The notes: a model not told the origin generated them from the letters alone. 64,000 bases of DNA from Crossiella equi (GCF_017876755.1 NZ_JAGIOO010000001.1:496001-560000), one strand, 5' to 3'; shown: positions 16,166-25,663, numbered from the stretch's first letter. Translations and numbers: made by a program.

Positions 16166-16944
16166 GCGCACACCTGGCCGCGCACGGCCTGTCCTGCACG
16201 ATCGGCGGCCGCACGGTCCTGCGCGGGGTCGACCTGGAGGTCGCCCGGGGCGAGGTGCTGGGGCTGGTCGGGCCCAACGGCAGCGGCAAGTCCACGCTGC
16301 TGCGCACGCTGTCCGGCCTGCGCGCGCCCACCGACGGCCGGGTGCTGCTGGACGGCGCGGACCTGCACCGCCTGCCCACCCGCACCCGGGCCCAGCGCAT
16401 CGCCGTGGTCGGCCAGGAGGAGGAGCTGCCCGCCGACCTGCTCGTCGGCGAACTCGTCGCCCTCGGCCTCACCCCGCACCGCTCGCCCTGGGCCGGTGGC
16501 GGCAGGCGGGAGCGGGACACCGTCCGCGAGGCACTGTCCACAGTAGACCTGGCCGACGCCGTGGACCGCCCGGTGGAACAGCTCTCCGGCGGTGAGCGGC
16601 GCCGCGTGCTGCTGGCCCGGGGCCTGGCCCAGGACGCGCCCCTGCTCGTGCTGGACGAGCCCACCAACCACCTGGACATCCGCCACCAGCTGCACCTGCT
16701 GGAGCTCGTGCGCACGCTGGGCCGGACCGTGCTGCTGGCCATGCACGACCTCAACCTCGCCGCCACCGCGTGCGACCGCGTGGTGGTGCTGCACAGGGGC
16801 ACCGCCCGTCCGGCCGCCACCCCCGAGGACGCCCTGGACCCCGGGCTGGTGGCCGAGGTGTTCGGCGTGCACGCCGCGCGCGTCCCCCACCCGGTCACCG
16901 GCAAGCCGCACCTGCTGTTCACCCCGACCCTGGAGCACCCATGA
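16162..16944 (+). CDS. btuD: Cobalamin ABC transporter ATPase
   Basis: This 260-residue ABC ATPase has Walker A GPNGSGKST near residue 37, a Q-loop (VVGQEEELP), signature LSGGERRRV, Walker B LLVLDEPTNHLDI and the H-loop (LLAMHDLNLA). It belongs to the iron-siderophore/B12 importer subfamily and powers the BtuC channel. Its ATG overlaps the btuC stop and its own stop overlaps the btuF start (ATGA both times), so the three proteins are translationally coupled. The alignment of all three genes behind one riboswitch supports a B12 role rather than siderophore import. Confidence 0.93.
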   Translation: MSAHLAAHGLSCTIGGRTVLRGVDLEVARGEVLGLVGPNGSGKSTLLRTLSGLRAPTDGRVLLDGADLHRLPTRTRAQRIAVVGQEEELPADLLVGELVALGLTPHRSPWAGGGRRERDTVREALSTVDLADAVDRPVEQLSGGERRRVLLARGLAQDAPLLVLDEPTNHLDIRHQLHLLELVRTLGRTVLLAMHDLNLAATACDRVVVLHRGTARPAATPEDALDPGLVAEVFGVHAARVPHPVTGKPHLLFTPTLEHP

Positions 16945-17975
16945 CCCGCCGCCCCCTGGCGCTGTGTGCCGTCGCACTGCTCGCCCTCACCGCCTGCGGC
17001 TCGGCCCCCGAAGCCCAGACCGCCGCGAGCACGGTGACCGTCACCAACTGCGGCACCCCGTCGAGCTTCCCCAGCCCGGCGAAGAAGATGTTCGTCAACG
17101 ACGGCAACCTGATCTCCCTGGTCCTGGCCCTGGGCGCGCACGAGCAGATCGTGGCCGTGTCCAGCCTCCAGCGCGACGCCGCCACCCTCAAGCGCCACTA
17201 CGGCAACGCGGTCGACGGCCTCAAGCAGGTCGCCCCGGAGTACCCGTCCAGGGAGACCGTGCTGGCCCAGCGCCCGGACGTGATGGTCGCGGGCTGGAGC
17301 TACGGCTACGCCGAGGACCGCCAGCTCACCCCGGCCACGCTGCGCCAGCAGAACGTCGCCCCCTACATCCTCACCGAGAGCTGCCGCCAGCAGGACGGCA
17401 AGGCCGCGCGCGGCATCGTCGAGCCCTGGCAGGCCCTGCGCGAGGACCTGGGCAACCTGGGCAAGATCACCGGCCGGGAGACCGAGGCCGCCAAGGTCGT
17501 CGCCGACCTGGACACCCGGCTCAAGGCCCTGCGCGAGGCGCCCAAGCCCGCCAAGCCGCCGGTGGTGTTCCTGTTCGACAGCGGTACCGACACCGTCTTC
17601 TCCAGCGGCCGCTTCGGCGCGCCGGAGGCCGTCCTGGACGCGGCCGGGGCCCGCAACGCGCTGTCCGATGTGGACGACACCTGGACCAGGGTCTCCTGGG
17701 AGCGCGTGGCCGCGGCCAGCCCGGACGCCTTCCTGTTCGTGGACTACCCGCCGCAGTCCCAGGCGGAGAAGGTCGCGCTGCTCAAGGCCCGCTCCGGCAT
17801 CCGCGAGCTGCCCGCGGTCAAGGAGAACCGGTTCCTGAACCTGCCCTACGCGATGTGGACCTCCGGCCCGCTCAACGTCGACGCGGCCGAGCAGGTGCGC
17901 AAGGCCCTGGAGGGCTGGGGCCTGGTCCCCGCTTCCGGTGTCACCCCAAAGTTTGACGACCGGGTGTCCGGCTGA
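16941..17975 (+). CDS. btuF: Cobalamin-binding lipoprotein of the B12 importer
   Basis: This 344-residue protein begins with a lipoprotein signal peptide whose lipobox LTAC places the acylated Cys at residue 19. The rest is a type III (TroA/BtuF-like) solute-binding fold: NLISLVLALGAHEQIVAVSS, a YPSRETVLAQRPDVMVAG strand, a long backbone helix (DLDTRLKALREAPKPA) and the lobe-2 segment DDTWTRVSWERVAAASPDAF. It should capture cobalamin outside the membrane and hand it to BtuC. The ATG overlaps the btuD stop. No ligand-specific residues can be assigned by eye, so the substrate rests on the riboswitch. Confidence 0.9.
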   Translation: MTRRPLALCAVALLALTACGSAPEAQTAASTVTVTNCGTPSSFPSPAKKMFVNDGNLISLVLALGAHEQIVAVSSLQRDAATLKRHYGNAVDGLKQVAPEYPSRETVLAQRPDVMVAGWSYGYAEDRQLTPATLRQQNVAPYILTESCRQQDGKAARGIVEPWQALREDLGNLGKITGRETEAAKVVADLDTRLKALREAPKPAKPPVVFLFDSGTDTVFSSGRFGAPEAVLDAAGARNALSDVDDTWTRVSWERVAAASPDAFLFVDYPPQSQAEKVALLKARSGIRELPAVKENRFLNLPYAMWTSGPLNVDAAEQVRKALEGWGLVPASGVTPKFDDRVSG

Positions 17976-17997
17976 GTTCGGTGGCACGATGGGGGTC

Positions 17998-18243
17998 ATG
18001 AGCTTCCTGGACAAGGCGAAGGAACTGGCCGAGCAGGCCAAGGAGAAGGCCACCGAGTTCGCGCAGAGCCCGGCGGGTGAGAAGGCGCGCGAGATGGCGG
18101 CCAAGGGCGTGGACGCGGCCGCCGGCGGCATCAACAAGGCCACCGGCGGCAAGTACAGCGACCAGATCGAGAACGTGAGCAACAAGGTCGAGGGCTTCCT
18201 CGCCAAGCCCGAGGACAAGCCGGAGGACAAGCCGCAGCCGTAG
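17998..18243 (+). CDS. Rv0909/MT0933-like antitoxin-family small protein
   Basis: This 81-residue, highly charged helical protein (MSFLDKAKELAEQAKEKATE start; IENVSNKVEGFLAK near the end; a PEDKPEDKP tail) matches the MT0933/Rv0909 antitoxin-like family common in actinomycetes. In mycobacteria Rv0909 pairs with the Rv0910 SRPBCC-fold toxin, but no toxin gene is adjacent here, so the antitoxin role is doubtful; many orphan members exist. Two ATGs are possible (17989 and 17998); I prefer 17998 because homology begins there and GGGGG lies just before it. Confidence 0.7.
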   Translation: MSFLDKAKELAEQAKEKATEFAQSPAGEKAREMAAKGVDAAAGGINKATGGKYSDQIENVSNKVEGFLAKPEDKPEDKPQP

Positions 18244-18261
18244 GGCTGGCAGACTGACCGG

Positions 18262-21200
18262 ATGCTGCGGACCGACCACGGGCTCGTCCACTCCCCGACC
18301 GACCTGGTCGACCTCATGGAGTGCGGACACCGCAGCAGCCTCAACCAGGCCCTCGCCCTCGGCCTGCCCGGCGCGCCGCAGCCGGAGAAGGGCACCGAGG
18401 CGCTGGTCGCCAAGCACGGCCTCGCGCACGAGCAGGCCGTGCTCGCCCGGCTCAAGGCCCAGCACGGCGCCGGGGTGGTCGAGATCGACACCCCGGCGCC
18501 CACCCCCACCGCCCTGGCCGAGGCCGCCGAGCTCACCCGCGCTGCCCTGGCCGCCGGGGCGCCCGTGGTCTACCAGGGCGTCTTCTACGACGGCGAGTTC
18601 TCCGGCCGCGCGGACTTCCTCATCCGCACCCCGGACGGCGCCTACGAACCGCACGAGGCCAAGCTCGCCAGGCACGCCCGCCCGGCCGCCGTCCTGCAGC
18701 TCACCGCGTACGCGGACGCGCTGGTCAAGGCCGGGTTCCGGGCCGGTCCGCACCTGCACCTGCTGCTCGGCGACGGCAGCGCGCACGTGCTGCGCTTCCA
18801 GGAGTTCCAGCCCCTGCTCACCCACCTGCGCGAGCGCCTGCGCGCACGCCTGACCACCCCGGCCGCGCTGCCGGAGCGGCTCTGGGACGACGAGAAGCCC
18901 GCCTGCGCCACCTGCCGGTTCGCCCGGCACTGCGCGGAGGGCCGGGCCGCCTCCCGGGACCTGTCCCTGGTCGCGGGCATGCGCACCGACCAGCGCCGCA
19001 AGCTCACCGCCGCCGGGATCACCACGATCGAGGCGCTGGCCGCGGCCACGGAGACCGAGCGCCCGGCCACGCTGTCCGAGGCCGCCTTCACCGGGCTGCG
19101 CGCCCAGGCCACGCTCCAGGTGCAGCAGGACCTCACCCGCACGCCCGAGGACCCGCTCGGCAAGGTCAGCTACGAGATCCAGTCCCCCGGGGAGCTGGCC
19201 GAGCTGCCCGCGCCGAGCCCCGGCGACGTCTTCTTCGACATGGAGGGCGACCCGTTCGCCCTGGACTCCGACGGCCTGGAGTACCTGTTCGGCGCGGTCA
19301 CCGTCACCGGGGACACCGAGGCCTTCACCCCGTTCTGGGCGCACAGCCGCCCGCAGGAGAAGCACGCGTTCGAGGCCTTCGTCGACTTCGTCATGGCGCG
19401 CCTGGCCGAGCACCCGGACCTGCACGTCTACCACTACGCCCCCTACGAGGTGAACGCGCTCAAACGCCTCGCCGCCCTGCACGGCACCCGCGAGGAGGAA
19501 GTCGACACGCTGCTGCGCGGGGGTGTGCTGGTCGACCTGTACACCGTGGTGCGCAAGGGGTTGCGGGTCTCCCAGCGGTCGTACTCGATCAAGTACCTGG
19601 AGCCGCTGTACATGCCGGAGTCGCGCTCCGGGGACGTGCAGAACGCGGTGGGAAGCATCGAGGCCTACGAGGACTACCTCACGCTGACCTCGGTCGGCGA
19701 GACCGCGCGGGCCGAGGAGGTGCTGCGCGGCATCGCCGACTACAACGCCTACGACTGCGTGTCCACGCACCGGCTCTACCGCTGGCTGCTGGAGATCCGC
19801 GCCGAGGCGGGCATCGAGCCCGTCCAGCCGCCGGAGCAGGACGACCTGACCGCGTTGATGGCCCGGGCCGAGGAGGAAGAGGCGGCCCAGCGCCGCGCCG
19901 AACGCGCTGCCGCGCTGGCCGCGCTCGTCGACCCGCTCCTGGACGGTCTGCCGGAGAACCCGGCGCTGTTCACCCCCGAGCACCGGGCGCGCGGCCTGCT
20001 CGCCGCCTCGGTCGGCTACCACCGGCGCGAGACCAACCCGGCCTGGTGGGAGTTCTTCCGGCAGGTCAAGGCCCCGCTGACCGACCTGGAGTCGGACAAC
20101 ACGTGCGCGGTGCCGGTGTCGGTGGCCACCGAGGGCTGGGTGGAACCGTCCGGGCGGGTGCGCAACGCCAAGCGCGAGGTCCGCCTGCACTGCGACCCGG
20201 ACCGGCCGCACCCCTTCGCCCCCGGTGACCAGGTGCGCCTGCTCTACCCGGGCCAGCTGACCAGGGACGCGGTGGTGGTCACGGCGGGCGCGGACGGGCT
20301 GACCGTGCAGGAGAGCGCCAAACCGGCCGAGGCCGCCGAGCTGTCCGGCACCCCCGCCGCGGTGCTGCCCGGCAGCCCGGTGCGGCCCGCGCCCAAGGAC
20401 GAGGCGGTCGCCGACCTGGCCCGCATCTCCGGCGAGTCGCTGCCGGTGCTGCCCCACCAGTCCGGCCTCGACCTGCTGCGCCGCCAGCCCCGGCTGCGCG
20501 GTGGCGGGCTGCCCTCGCCGAGCGAGCACGGCGGCGACCTGGTGGCCACGGTGATCGCGGCGGTGGACCGCCTGGACGGCTCCGCGCTGGCCGTGCAGGG
20601 CCCGCCCGGCGCGGGCAAGACCTACCTGGCCGGACGGCTGATCGCGCACCTGGTGGCGGGCGGGCGCAGCGTCGGGGTCACCTCCAACAGCCACAAGGCG
20701 GTGGAGAACGTGCTCACCGCCGCCCGGGGCGCCGCCCGGGCCACCGGGGTCGCGCTGCCCATGGCCAAGCGCCCCAAGAAGGCCCCCGAACCGGACTGCC
20801 TGTGGGAGCAGCCCAAGTCCAACAACGACCTGGCCCGCTGGCGCGAGGAGCAGGGCGGCGGTCACCTGGTCGGCGGTACCGCGTGGACCTTCGCCAACGC
20901 CGCGCTGCGCGCCGAGCCGTTCGACGTGCTGGTCATCGACGAGGCCGGGCAGTTCGCCCTGGCCGACGCGCTGGCCGTGTCGCTGTGCGCGCGCAACCTG
21001 GTGCTGCTGGGTGATCCGCAGCAGCTGCCGCAGGTCGTGCAGGGCACGCACCCGGCCGGGGCGGACGCCTCCGCGCTCGGCCACCTCATCGGCGAGGCCG
21101 ACGTGATGCCGCCCGAGCTCGGGTACTTCCTCGACCAGACCCGCCGGATGCACCCGGCGGTGTGCGCGCCGATCTCCGCGCTGTCCTACGCCGGGCTGCT

Positions 21201-21741
21201 GCACGCCCACCCGAGCGCGGCCGACCGGGGCATCGCCGGGGTCGAGCCCGGCCTGTACCTGCGCTCGGTCGACCACCGGCACAACCTGGCCTCCGCACCC
21301 GAGGAGGCCGCCGAGATCGTGGCCATCACCCGGTCGCTGCTGGGCCGGGAGTGGCGGGACGGCGCCGCCACCCGGCCGCTGGAGCAGTCCGACATCCTGG
21401 TGGTGGCCCCGTACAACCTCCAGGTGCGCGTGGTGCGCCGGGCGCTGGAGCGGGCCGGGTTCGAGGACGTGCGGGTGGGCACAGTCGACAAGTTCCAGGG
21501 CCAGGAGGCGCCGGTCGTGCTGGCCACCATGACCTCCTCCTCGGCGGTGGACCTGCCGCGCGGCCTGGACTTCCTGCTCTCCCGCAACCGGTTGAACGTC
21601 GCGCTCTCCCGCGCCCAGGTGCTCGCCGTGCTGGTGTGCTCGCCCCGGCTGGTGCGGGCCGACATCCGCAACGTGGAGCAGATGCGCCTGGTCGCGGGCA
21701 TGCTCGGGCTGATGGCCGACGCACGGCCGTTGACACTCTGA
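18262..21741 (+). CDS. TM0106-type RecB-like nuclease fused to a superfamily 1 helicase
   Basis: This 1159-residue protein combines three modules. Residues 1-300 are a RecB/Cas4-like nuclease: an early Cys in DLMECGHRSS, the catalytic FSGRADFLIR and YEPHEAKLAR (D...ExK), and a Cys cluster CATCRFARHC that could hold an iron-sulfur cluster with the first Cys. Residues 315-530 are an RNase H-like/DEDD exonuclease (VFFDMEGDPFA; VYHYAPYEVNALKRL; YNAYDCVSTHRLY). From about residue 740 comes an SF1 (Dna2/UPF1-like) helicase with Walker A GPPGAGKTYLA, Walker B VLVIDEAGQFALAD and motif GTVDKFQGQEAPVV. Related proteins are widespread but little studied; DNA or RNA end processing is inferred. It starts 18 bases after the Rv0909-like gene. 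Confidence 0.9.
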   Translation: MLRTDHGLVHSPTDLVDLMECGHRSSLNQALALGLPGAPQPEKGTEALVAKHGLAHEQAVLARLKAQHGAGVVEIDTPAPTPTALAEAAELTRAALAAGAPVVYQGVFYDGEFSGRADFLIRTPDGAYEPHEAKLARHARPAAVLQLTAYADALVKAGFRAGPHLHLLLGDGSAHVLRFQEFQPLLTHLRERLRARLTTPAALPERLWDDEKPACATCRFARHCAEGRAASRDLSLVAGMRTDQRRKLTAAGITTIEALAAATETERPATLSEAAFTGLRAQATLQVQQDLTRTPEDPLGKVSYEIQSPGELAELPAPSPGDVFFDMEGDPFALDSDGLEYLFGAVTVTGDTEAFTPFWAHSRPQEKHAFEAFVDFVMARLAEHPDLHVYHYAPYEVNALKRLAALHGTREEEVDTLLRGGVLVDLYTVVRKGLRVSQRSYSIKYLEPLYMPESRSGDVQNAVGSIEAYEDYLTLTSVGETARAEEVLRGIADYNAYDCVSTHRLYRWLLEIRAEAGIEPVQPPEQDDLTALMARAEEEEAAQRRAERAAALAALVDPLLDGLPENPALFTPEHRARGLLAASVGYHRRETNPAWWEFFRQVKAPLTDLESDNTCAVPVSVATEGWVEPSGRVRNAKREVRLHCDPDRPHPFAPGDQVRLLYPGQLTRDAVVVTAGADGLTVQESAKPAEAAELSGTPAAVLPGSPVRPAPKDEAVADLARISGESLPVLPHQSGLDLLRRQPRLRGGGLPSPSEHGGDLVATVIAAVDRLDGSALAVQGPPGAGKTYLAGRLIAHLVAGGRSVGVTSNSHKAVENVLTAARGAARATGVALPMAKRPKKAPEPDCLWEQPKSNNDLARWREEQGGGHLVGGTAWTFANAALRAEPFDVLVIDEAGQFALADALAVSLCARNLVLLGDPQQLPQVVQGTHPAGADASALGHLIGEADVMPPELGYFLDQTRRMHPAVCAPISALSYAGLLHAHPSAADRGIAGVEPGLYLRSVDHRHNLASAPEEAAEIVAITRSLLGREWRDGAATRPLEQSDILVVAPYNLQVRVVRRALERAGFEDVRVGTVDKFQGQEAPVVLATMTSSSAVDLPRGLDFLLSRNRLNVALSRAQVLAVLVCSPRLVRADIRNVEQMRLVAGMLGLMADARPLTL

Positions 21742-21818
21742 TCACGCCGCTGCTCTACTCGACCCACCTTCCCTGCCAGGCGCCGCCGCTGAACACCCAT
21801 TCGACGACGGAGTGCGCC

Positions 21819-22991
21819 GTGACGCAGTTTCAGCCCGCTGAACAGCCCGCTATCCCCTCCCGCCGCTCGTTCCTGCTCGGTTCGCTCGGAGCCCTCGCCG
21901 CGCTTCCGCTCGCCCCGGGACTCGCGGCCGCACAGGCCCCGGACTGGTCCACCCTGGTGGTGGAATCCACGATGGCCCGCTTCACCCCGACCACGCTCGG
22001 CGGGTGGACCTACGAGCGCGGCCTGTACCTGTACGGCCAGTACCTGGTGTACAAGCGCACCGGGCAGCCGCGCTACCTCGACTACATCCGGTCCTGGATG
22101 GACCGCCACGTCGACGCGAACGGCAACTTCGCCAGTCCGCTGAACGACCTGGACGCCATGCGGCCGGGGTACCTGCTGCCGCTGCTGCACCAGGAAACCG
22201 GGCAGCAGAAGTACAAGACGGCCGCGGACAAGGTGCGCAACCGGTTCAACAGCTACCCGCGCACCAGCGACGGCGGCATGTGGCACGCCACCGGCAAGGT
22301 CGGCGAGCTGTGGGCGGACGGGGTGTACATGGCGCAGCCGTTCATCGCGCTGTACGCCAACCGGTACAACCAGACCTACGGCTACGACGAGTCCACCCGG
22401 AACATGCTGACCTACCACAACCGGCTCAAGGCGCCGAGTGGTCTGCTGTTCCACGCCTACGACGCGGACGGCTCGGCGGGCTGGGCGCCGGACCCGCACC
22501 GGCACTCCGCGCACCACTGGGCACGTGCGATCGGCTGGTACGCCATGGCCGCCGTCGACATCCTCGCCGTGCTCCCGGTCGGCCACGCCCGCCGCGCGGC
22601 CCTGCTGGACACCGTGCGCCAGCTCGCCGCCGCCCTGCAACGCTTCCAGGACCCGGCCAGCGGCCGCTGGTTCCAGGTGGTGGACCGGGGCACCACGGCC
22701 GGGAACTGGACCGAGACCTCGGCCTCGGCGATGTTCACGTTCTTCCTGTCGCGCGGCGTGGAAAGCGGTTACCTCGATTCCGCGTACCGGGCGGTGGCAC
22801 AGCGGGGCTACCAGGGCGTGCTGGAGCGCGTCTCGCTGGGCTCAGACGGGCGCACGAACCTGCGCGACATCTGCGTGGGCACCGGCCCCGGTGACCTCAA
22901 CTACTACTTCAACCGCCCGCGCAGCACCAACGACCTGCACGGGCTCGGCGCGTTCCTGATCATGAACGAGCGGTTGCGGCCGCGCGCCTGA
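21819..22991 (+). CDS. Secreted GH88/105-type unsaturated glycan hydrolase
   Basis: This 390-residue protein starts at a GTG at 21819 six bases after a GGAG and carries a Tat signal (SRRSFLLGSLGALAALPLAP). The body is an (alpha/alpha)6 barrel of the YteR/YesR type: WTYERGLYLYGQYLVYKRTG, the segment ELWADGVYMAQPF with the likely catalytic Asp167, HHWARAIGWYAMAAVDIL and the C-terminal DICVGTGPGDLNYYF. Such enzymes remove unsaturated uronyl residues left by pectin or other polysaccharide lyases. No lyase or specific transporter is adjacent. A strong hairpin terminator follows, separating it from the lanthipeptide locus. Confidence 0.88.
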   Translation: MTQFQPAEQPAIPSRRSFLLGSLGALAALPLAPGLAAAQAPDWSTLVVESTMARFTPTTLGGWTYERGLYLYGQYLVYKRTGQPRYLDYIRSWMDRHVDANGNFASPLNDLDAMRPGYLLPLLHQETGQQKYKTAADKVRNRFNSYPRTSDGGMWHATGKVGELWADGVYMAQPFIALYANRYNQTYGYDESTRNMLTYHNRLKAPSGLLFHAYDADGSAGWAPDPHRHSAHHWARAIGWYAMAAVDILAVLPVGHARRAALLDTVRQLAAALQRFQDPASGRWFQVVDRGTTAGNWTETSASAMFTFFLSRGVESGYLDSAYRAVAQRGYQGVLERVSLGSDGRTNLRDICVGTGPGDLNYYFNRPRSTNDLHGLGAFLIMNERLRPRA

Positions 22992-22998
22992 CGCGCGG

Positions 22999-23034
22999 GG
23001 AGTCCCGCCCGCGCGGAATAGCAGGCGGGACTCC
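22999..23034 (+). terminator. Hairpin terminator after GH88/105 gene
   Basis: Arms GGAGTCCCGCC (22999-23009) and GGCGGGACTCC (23024-23034) pair perfectly over 11 bases with a 14-base loop, eight bases after the hydrolase stop. It marks the transcript end before the LanKC promoter region. Confidence 0.75.
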
Positions 23035-23115
23035 ATTCCGTCCAGACCCCAAGGGGCACACCACCACCCCCATTGCCGTAGTGCCCAGCCATTCCGCGCT
23101 ACGTACGTTTGCGGC

Positions 23116-25647
23116 ATGGAACGCGGCGACTACTTCCTCTACTGCCAGGCGGATCGGTGGTTCTTCGAAACGCCGGGCAACATTTCCGACGAGGCCGACC
23201 GCTATTCCAGTCCGGCCCCGCCGGAGGGCTGGACCTCGACGGTCAGCGGCCTGTGGCGGGTGCACCAGCCCCCGCGGCCGGTGCTGCCGCCGCAGGGCTG
23301 GAAGGTGCACGTCTCGGCCACCCCGGCCACGGCGGGCACCGCGATCGAGCGAGTGGCCCGGTGGTGCTTCGGCACGGGCGTCCCGTTCAAGCACCTGCGC
23401 GGCGAACAGGCGCTCCGGCTGTGCGGGTCCAAGCAGGCGCACCGCGCCACCGGCGGCAAGCTGATCACCCTCTACCCCGCCGACGAGGCCGGGCTCGTGG
23501 CGGTGCTGCACGGGCTCGGTCCCCTGCTGGACGGTCTCGACGGCCCTTACATCCTCGGTGACCTGCGGATAGGCGCCGGTCCGCTGCACGTGCGCTACGG
23601 CGGCTTCGCCCGGTTTCACACCACCGGCGAGGACGACGAGCCCGTGCTGGCCATCCGCGACCCGGCCGGGCGGCTGGTCCCCGACGTGCGCGGTCCGGTG
23701 TTCCGGCCCCCGCCCTGGGTGCCGCTGCCACCAGTGCTCGCCGAGGCCGCCGAGCCCCCTGCCGCGGACGACCGGGCCAAGATCCCCTACCGGATCACGC
23801 AGGCCGTCCGGTTCACCGCCGCGGGCGGTGTCTACCTGGCCCAGGACCCGGCGACCGGGGCCGAGGTGGTGCTCAAGGAGGCCCGCCCGCACGCCGGGCT
23901 GGACGGCGCCGGGAAGGACGCCGTGCACCGACTGCACACCGAGTTCCACGCACTCCGTTTGCTCGCCGGGGTATCCGAAGTACCACGCGCGCTGTCCACC
24001 TTCACCGTGTGGGAACACCAGTTCCTGGCCATCGAGCGCATTCCCGGAAAAGTGCTGATGCGACTGTTCCTGGAACGCAACCCGCTGCCCAACCGCACCA
24101 TTTCGGAATCCGCGCGCACCGAATACCTGGCCTGGGCGACCGGGGTGGTCGACCGGCTGGGCGCGGCCCTGGCGAAGGTGCACGACCTCGGGCTCGCCTG
24201 GGGTGACGTGCACCCGGCCAACGTGCTCGTCCGGCCGGACGACTCGGTCGCGCTCATCGACTTCGAGGTGGCCACCCCGCTCGCGGAGCACACCGCGCTG
24301 CGGCTGGGTGCCAGCGGGTTCATCGCCCCGGCGGGCACGACCGGCCGGGCACGGGAGGAGTTCGCGCTGGACCGGATCGCCCTGGCCGCCCTGCTGCCCT
24401 ACGCGCCCAACCTCATCGACCTGGCCCCGGCGAAGGCCCCCGCACTGGTCGCGGACGCCCTGCGCGACCTGGCGCCGGAGGGCCTGCTCGCCGAACGCGC
24501 TGCCCGCTGCGCCGGTACCGGTGCCGTCGACCGGGGCACCGAGCTGTTCGCCGCCGGACCGGACTGGCCGCGGCTGCGCGGGGAACTGGTCGACGGGGTG
24601 CTGAGCACCGCCACCCCGGACCGCGCGGACCGCCTGTTCCCCGGTGACGCCCGCCAGTTCCGGGGCCACGGCGGGGTGGCCCTGGCCTACGGCGCGGCGG
24701 GGGTGCTGCACGCGCTGCACCACGCGGGCGCCGTGGTGCCCACCCGGCTCGTGGACTGGCTCGCGGCGGCGGGCGCCCGGGAGGAGGGCCTGCCGCCGGG
24801 CGGGCTCTACACCGGCCTGCCCGGGGTCGCCTGGGTGCTGGCGGAGCTGGGCAGGCCCGAGGCCGCACGGGCGCTGCTGGCCAGGTCGGCCGCCGACCTG
24901 CCCGCCGCCCCCGGTCTGGCCAGGGGCCGGGCCGGGATCGCGTTGAACCTGCTGGCCTTCGCCGAGCGCACCGGGGAGCAGCGGTACCTGGACCAGGCGT
25001 GGCGGCTGACCGACGAGCTGGCCGCGACCACCGCGGCGGGCGGGTTCGACGGCCTGGACCGGCTGGGGCTCTTCGACGGCCCGGCGGGCATCGCCCTGCT
25101 CTTCCTGCGGCGCTACGAACGAGACGGCGGCGCACACCTCCTGGCCCATGCCGAACGGTTGCTGCGCGCGGAGCTCGCGGGCTGCGTGTGGGACGACCAG
25201 GGCGCCTGTTACGCCGACCGCGACGACAAACGGGTCGCGCATCTGTTCGCCGGGACCGCCGGAATCGCGCTGGTGCTGACGGAGTTCCTCCGCCACCACG
25301 AGGCCGACGGCTTCCGCGACGCCGTGGCCGCGATGGTGCTGGGCATGCAACCGCGGGCCTGCGTCAACGGCGGGCTGTTCGAGGGCCGCGCCGGGCTGAT
25401 GGCCGCGCTGCGCGTCTGCGACCCGGGCAACACCGCCGCGATCTCCGAGCACGTGCGCCGCCTCGGCCAGCACGCGCTCCACCACGAGGAACACGGACTG
25501 CTGTTCGCGGGCCAGCTCGCGATGCGCGCCTCGGTCGACCTGGCTACGGGTTCGGCCGGTGTGCTCACCGCGCTGCGGGTGGCGCTCACGGGCAGCGGCG
25601 AGGTCCTTCCCCAGCTTGGGTGCCAACCCAGGATTCCCATTGGATGA
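23116..25647 (+). CDS. lanKC: Class III lanthipeptide synthetase LanKC
   Basis: This 843-residue enzyme has the three domains of LanKC proteins. The N-terminal phospho-Ser/Thr lyase (about 1-210) shows WKVHVSATPATAG, VPFKHLRG, GSKQAHRATGGKLITLYP and GPYILGDLRIGAGPLHVRYG. The Ser/Thr kinase (about 225-470) has Lys254 in VVLKEARP, the catalytic loop GDVHPANVL (Asp364, Asn369) and the metal-binding LIDFE (Asp382). The LanC-like cyclase (about 505-840) has GHGGVALAYGAAG, GLFDGPAGIA and NGGLFEGRAGLM but no CHG zinc motif, which separates class III from class IV. It would phosphorylate and eliminate Ser/Thr and form lanthionine or labionin rings in the peptide encoded 16 bases downstream. The ATG has no clear ribosome binding site. 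Confidence 0.95.
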   Translation: MERGDYFLYCQADRWFFETPGNISDEADRYSSPAPPEGWTSTVSGLWRVHQPPRPVLPPQGWKVHVSATPATAGTAIERVARWCFGTGVPFKHLRGEQALRLCGSKQAHRATGGKLITLYPADEAGLVAVLHGLGPLLDGLDGPYILGDLRIGAGPLHVRYGGFARFHTTGEDDEPVLAIRDPAGRLVPDVRGPVFRPPPWVPLPPVLAEAAEPPAADDRAKIPYRITQAVRFTAAGGVYLAQDPATGAEVVLKEARPHAGLDGAGKDAVHRLHTEFHALRLLAGVSEVPRALSTFTVWEHQFLAIERIPGKVLMRLFLERNPLPNRTISESARTEYLAWATGVVDRLGAALAKVHDLGLAWGDVHPANVLVRPDDSVALIDFEVATPLAEHTALRLGASGFIAPAGTTGRAREEFALDRIALAALLPYAPNLIDLAPAKAPALVADALRDLAPEGLLAERAARCAGTGAVDRGTELFAAGPDWPRLRGELVDGVLSTATPDRADRLFPGDARQFRGHGGVALAYGAAGVLHALHHAGAVVPTRLVDWLAAAGAREEGLPPGGLYTGLPGVAWVLAELGRPEAARALLARSAADLPAAPGLARGRAGIALNLLAFAERTGEQRYLDQAWRLTDELAATTAAGGFDGLDRLGLFDGPAGIALLFLRRYERDGGAHLLAHAERLLRAELAGCVWDDQGACYADRDDKRVAHLFAGTAGIALVLTEFLRHHEADGFRDAVAAMVLGMQPRACVNGGLFEGRAGLMAALRVCDPGNTAAISEHVRRLGQHALHHEEHGLLFAGQLAMRASVDLATGSAGVLTALRVALTGSGEVLPQLGCQPRIPIG

Positions 25648-25663
25648 CACGAAGGAGCACGAG

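Noticed and set aside
17998-18243. A functional toxin-antitoxin pair
   Set aside because: The small protein fits the Rv0909 antitoxin family but no toxin gene lies on either side.
17941-21282. A 1113-residue minus-strand open frame opposite the nuclease-helicase
   Set aside because: Composition is typical of a GC-rich antisense shadow (G, R, Q, V, L, H runs) and no domain is recognisable, while the plus strand has a complete multidomain enzyme.
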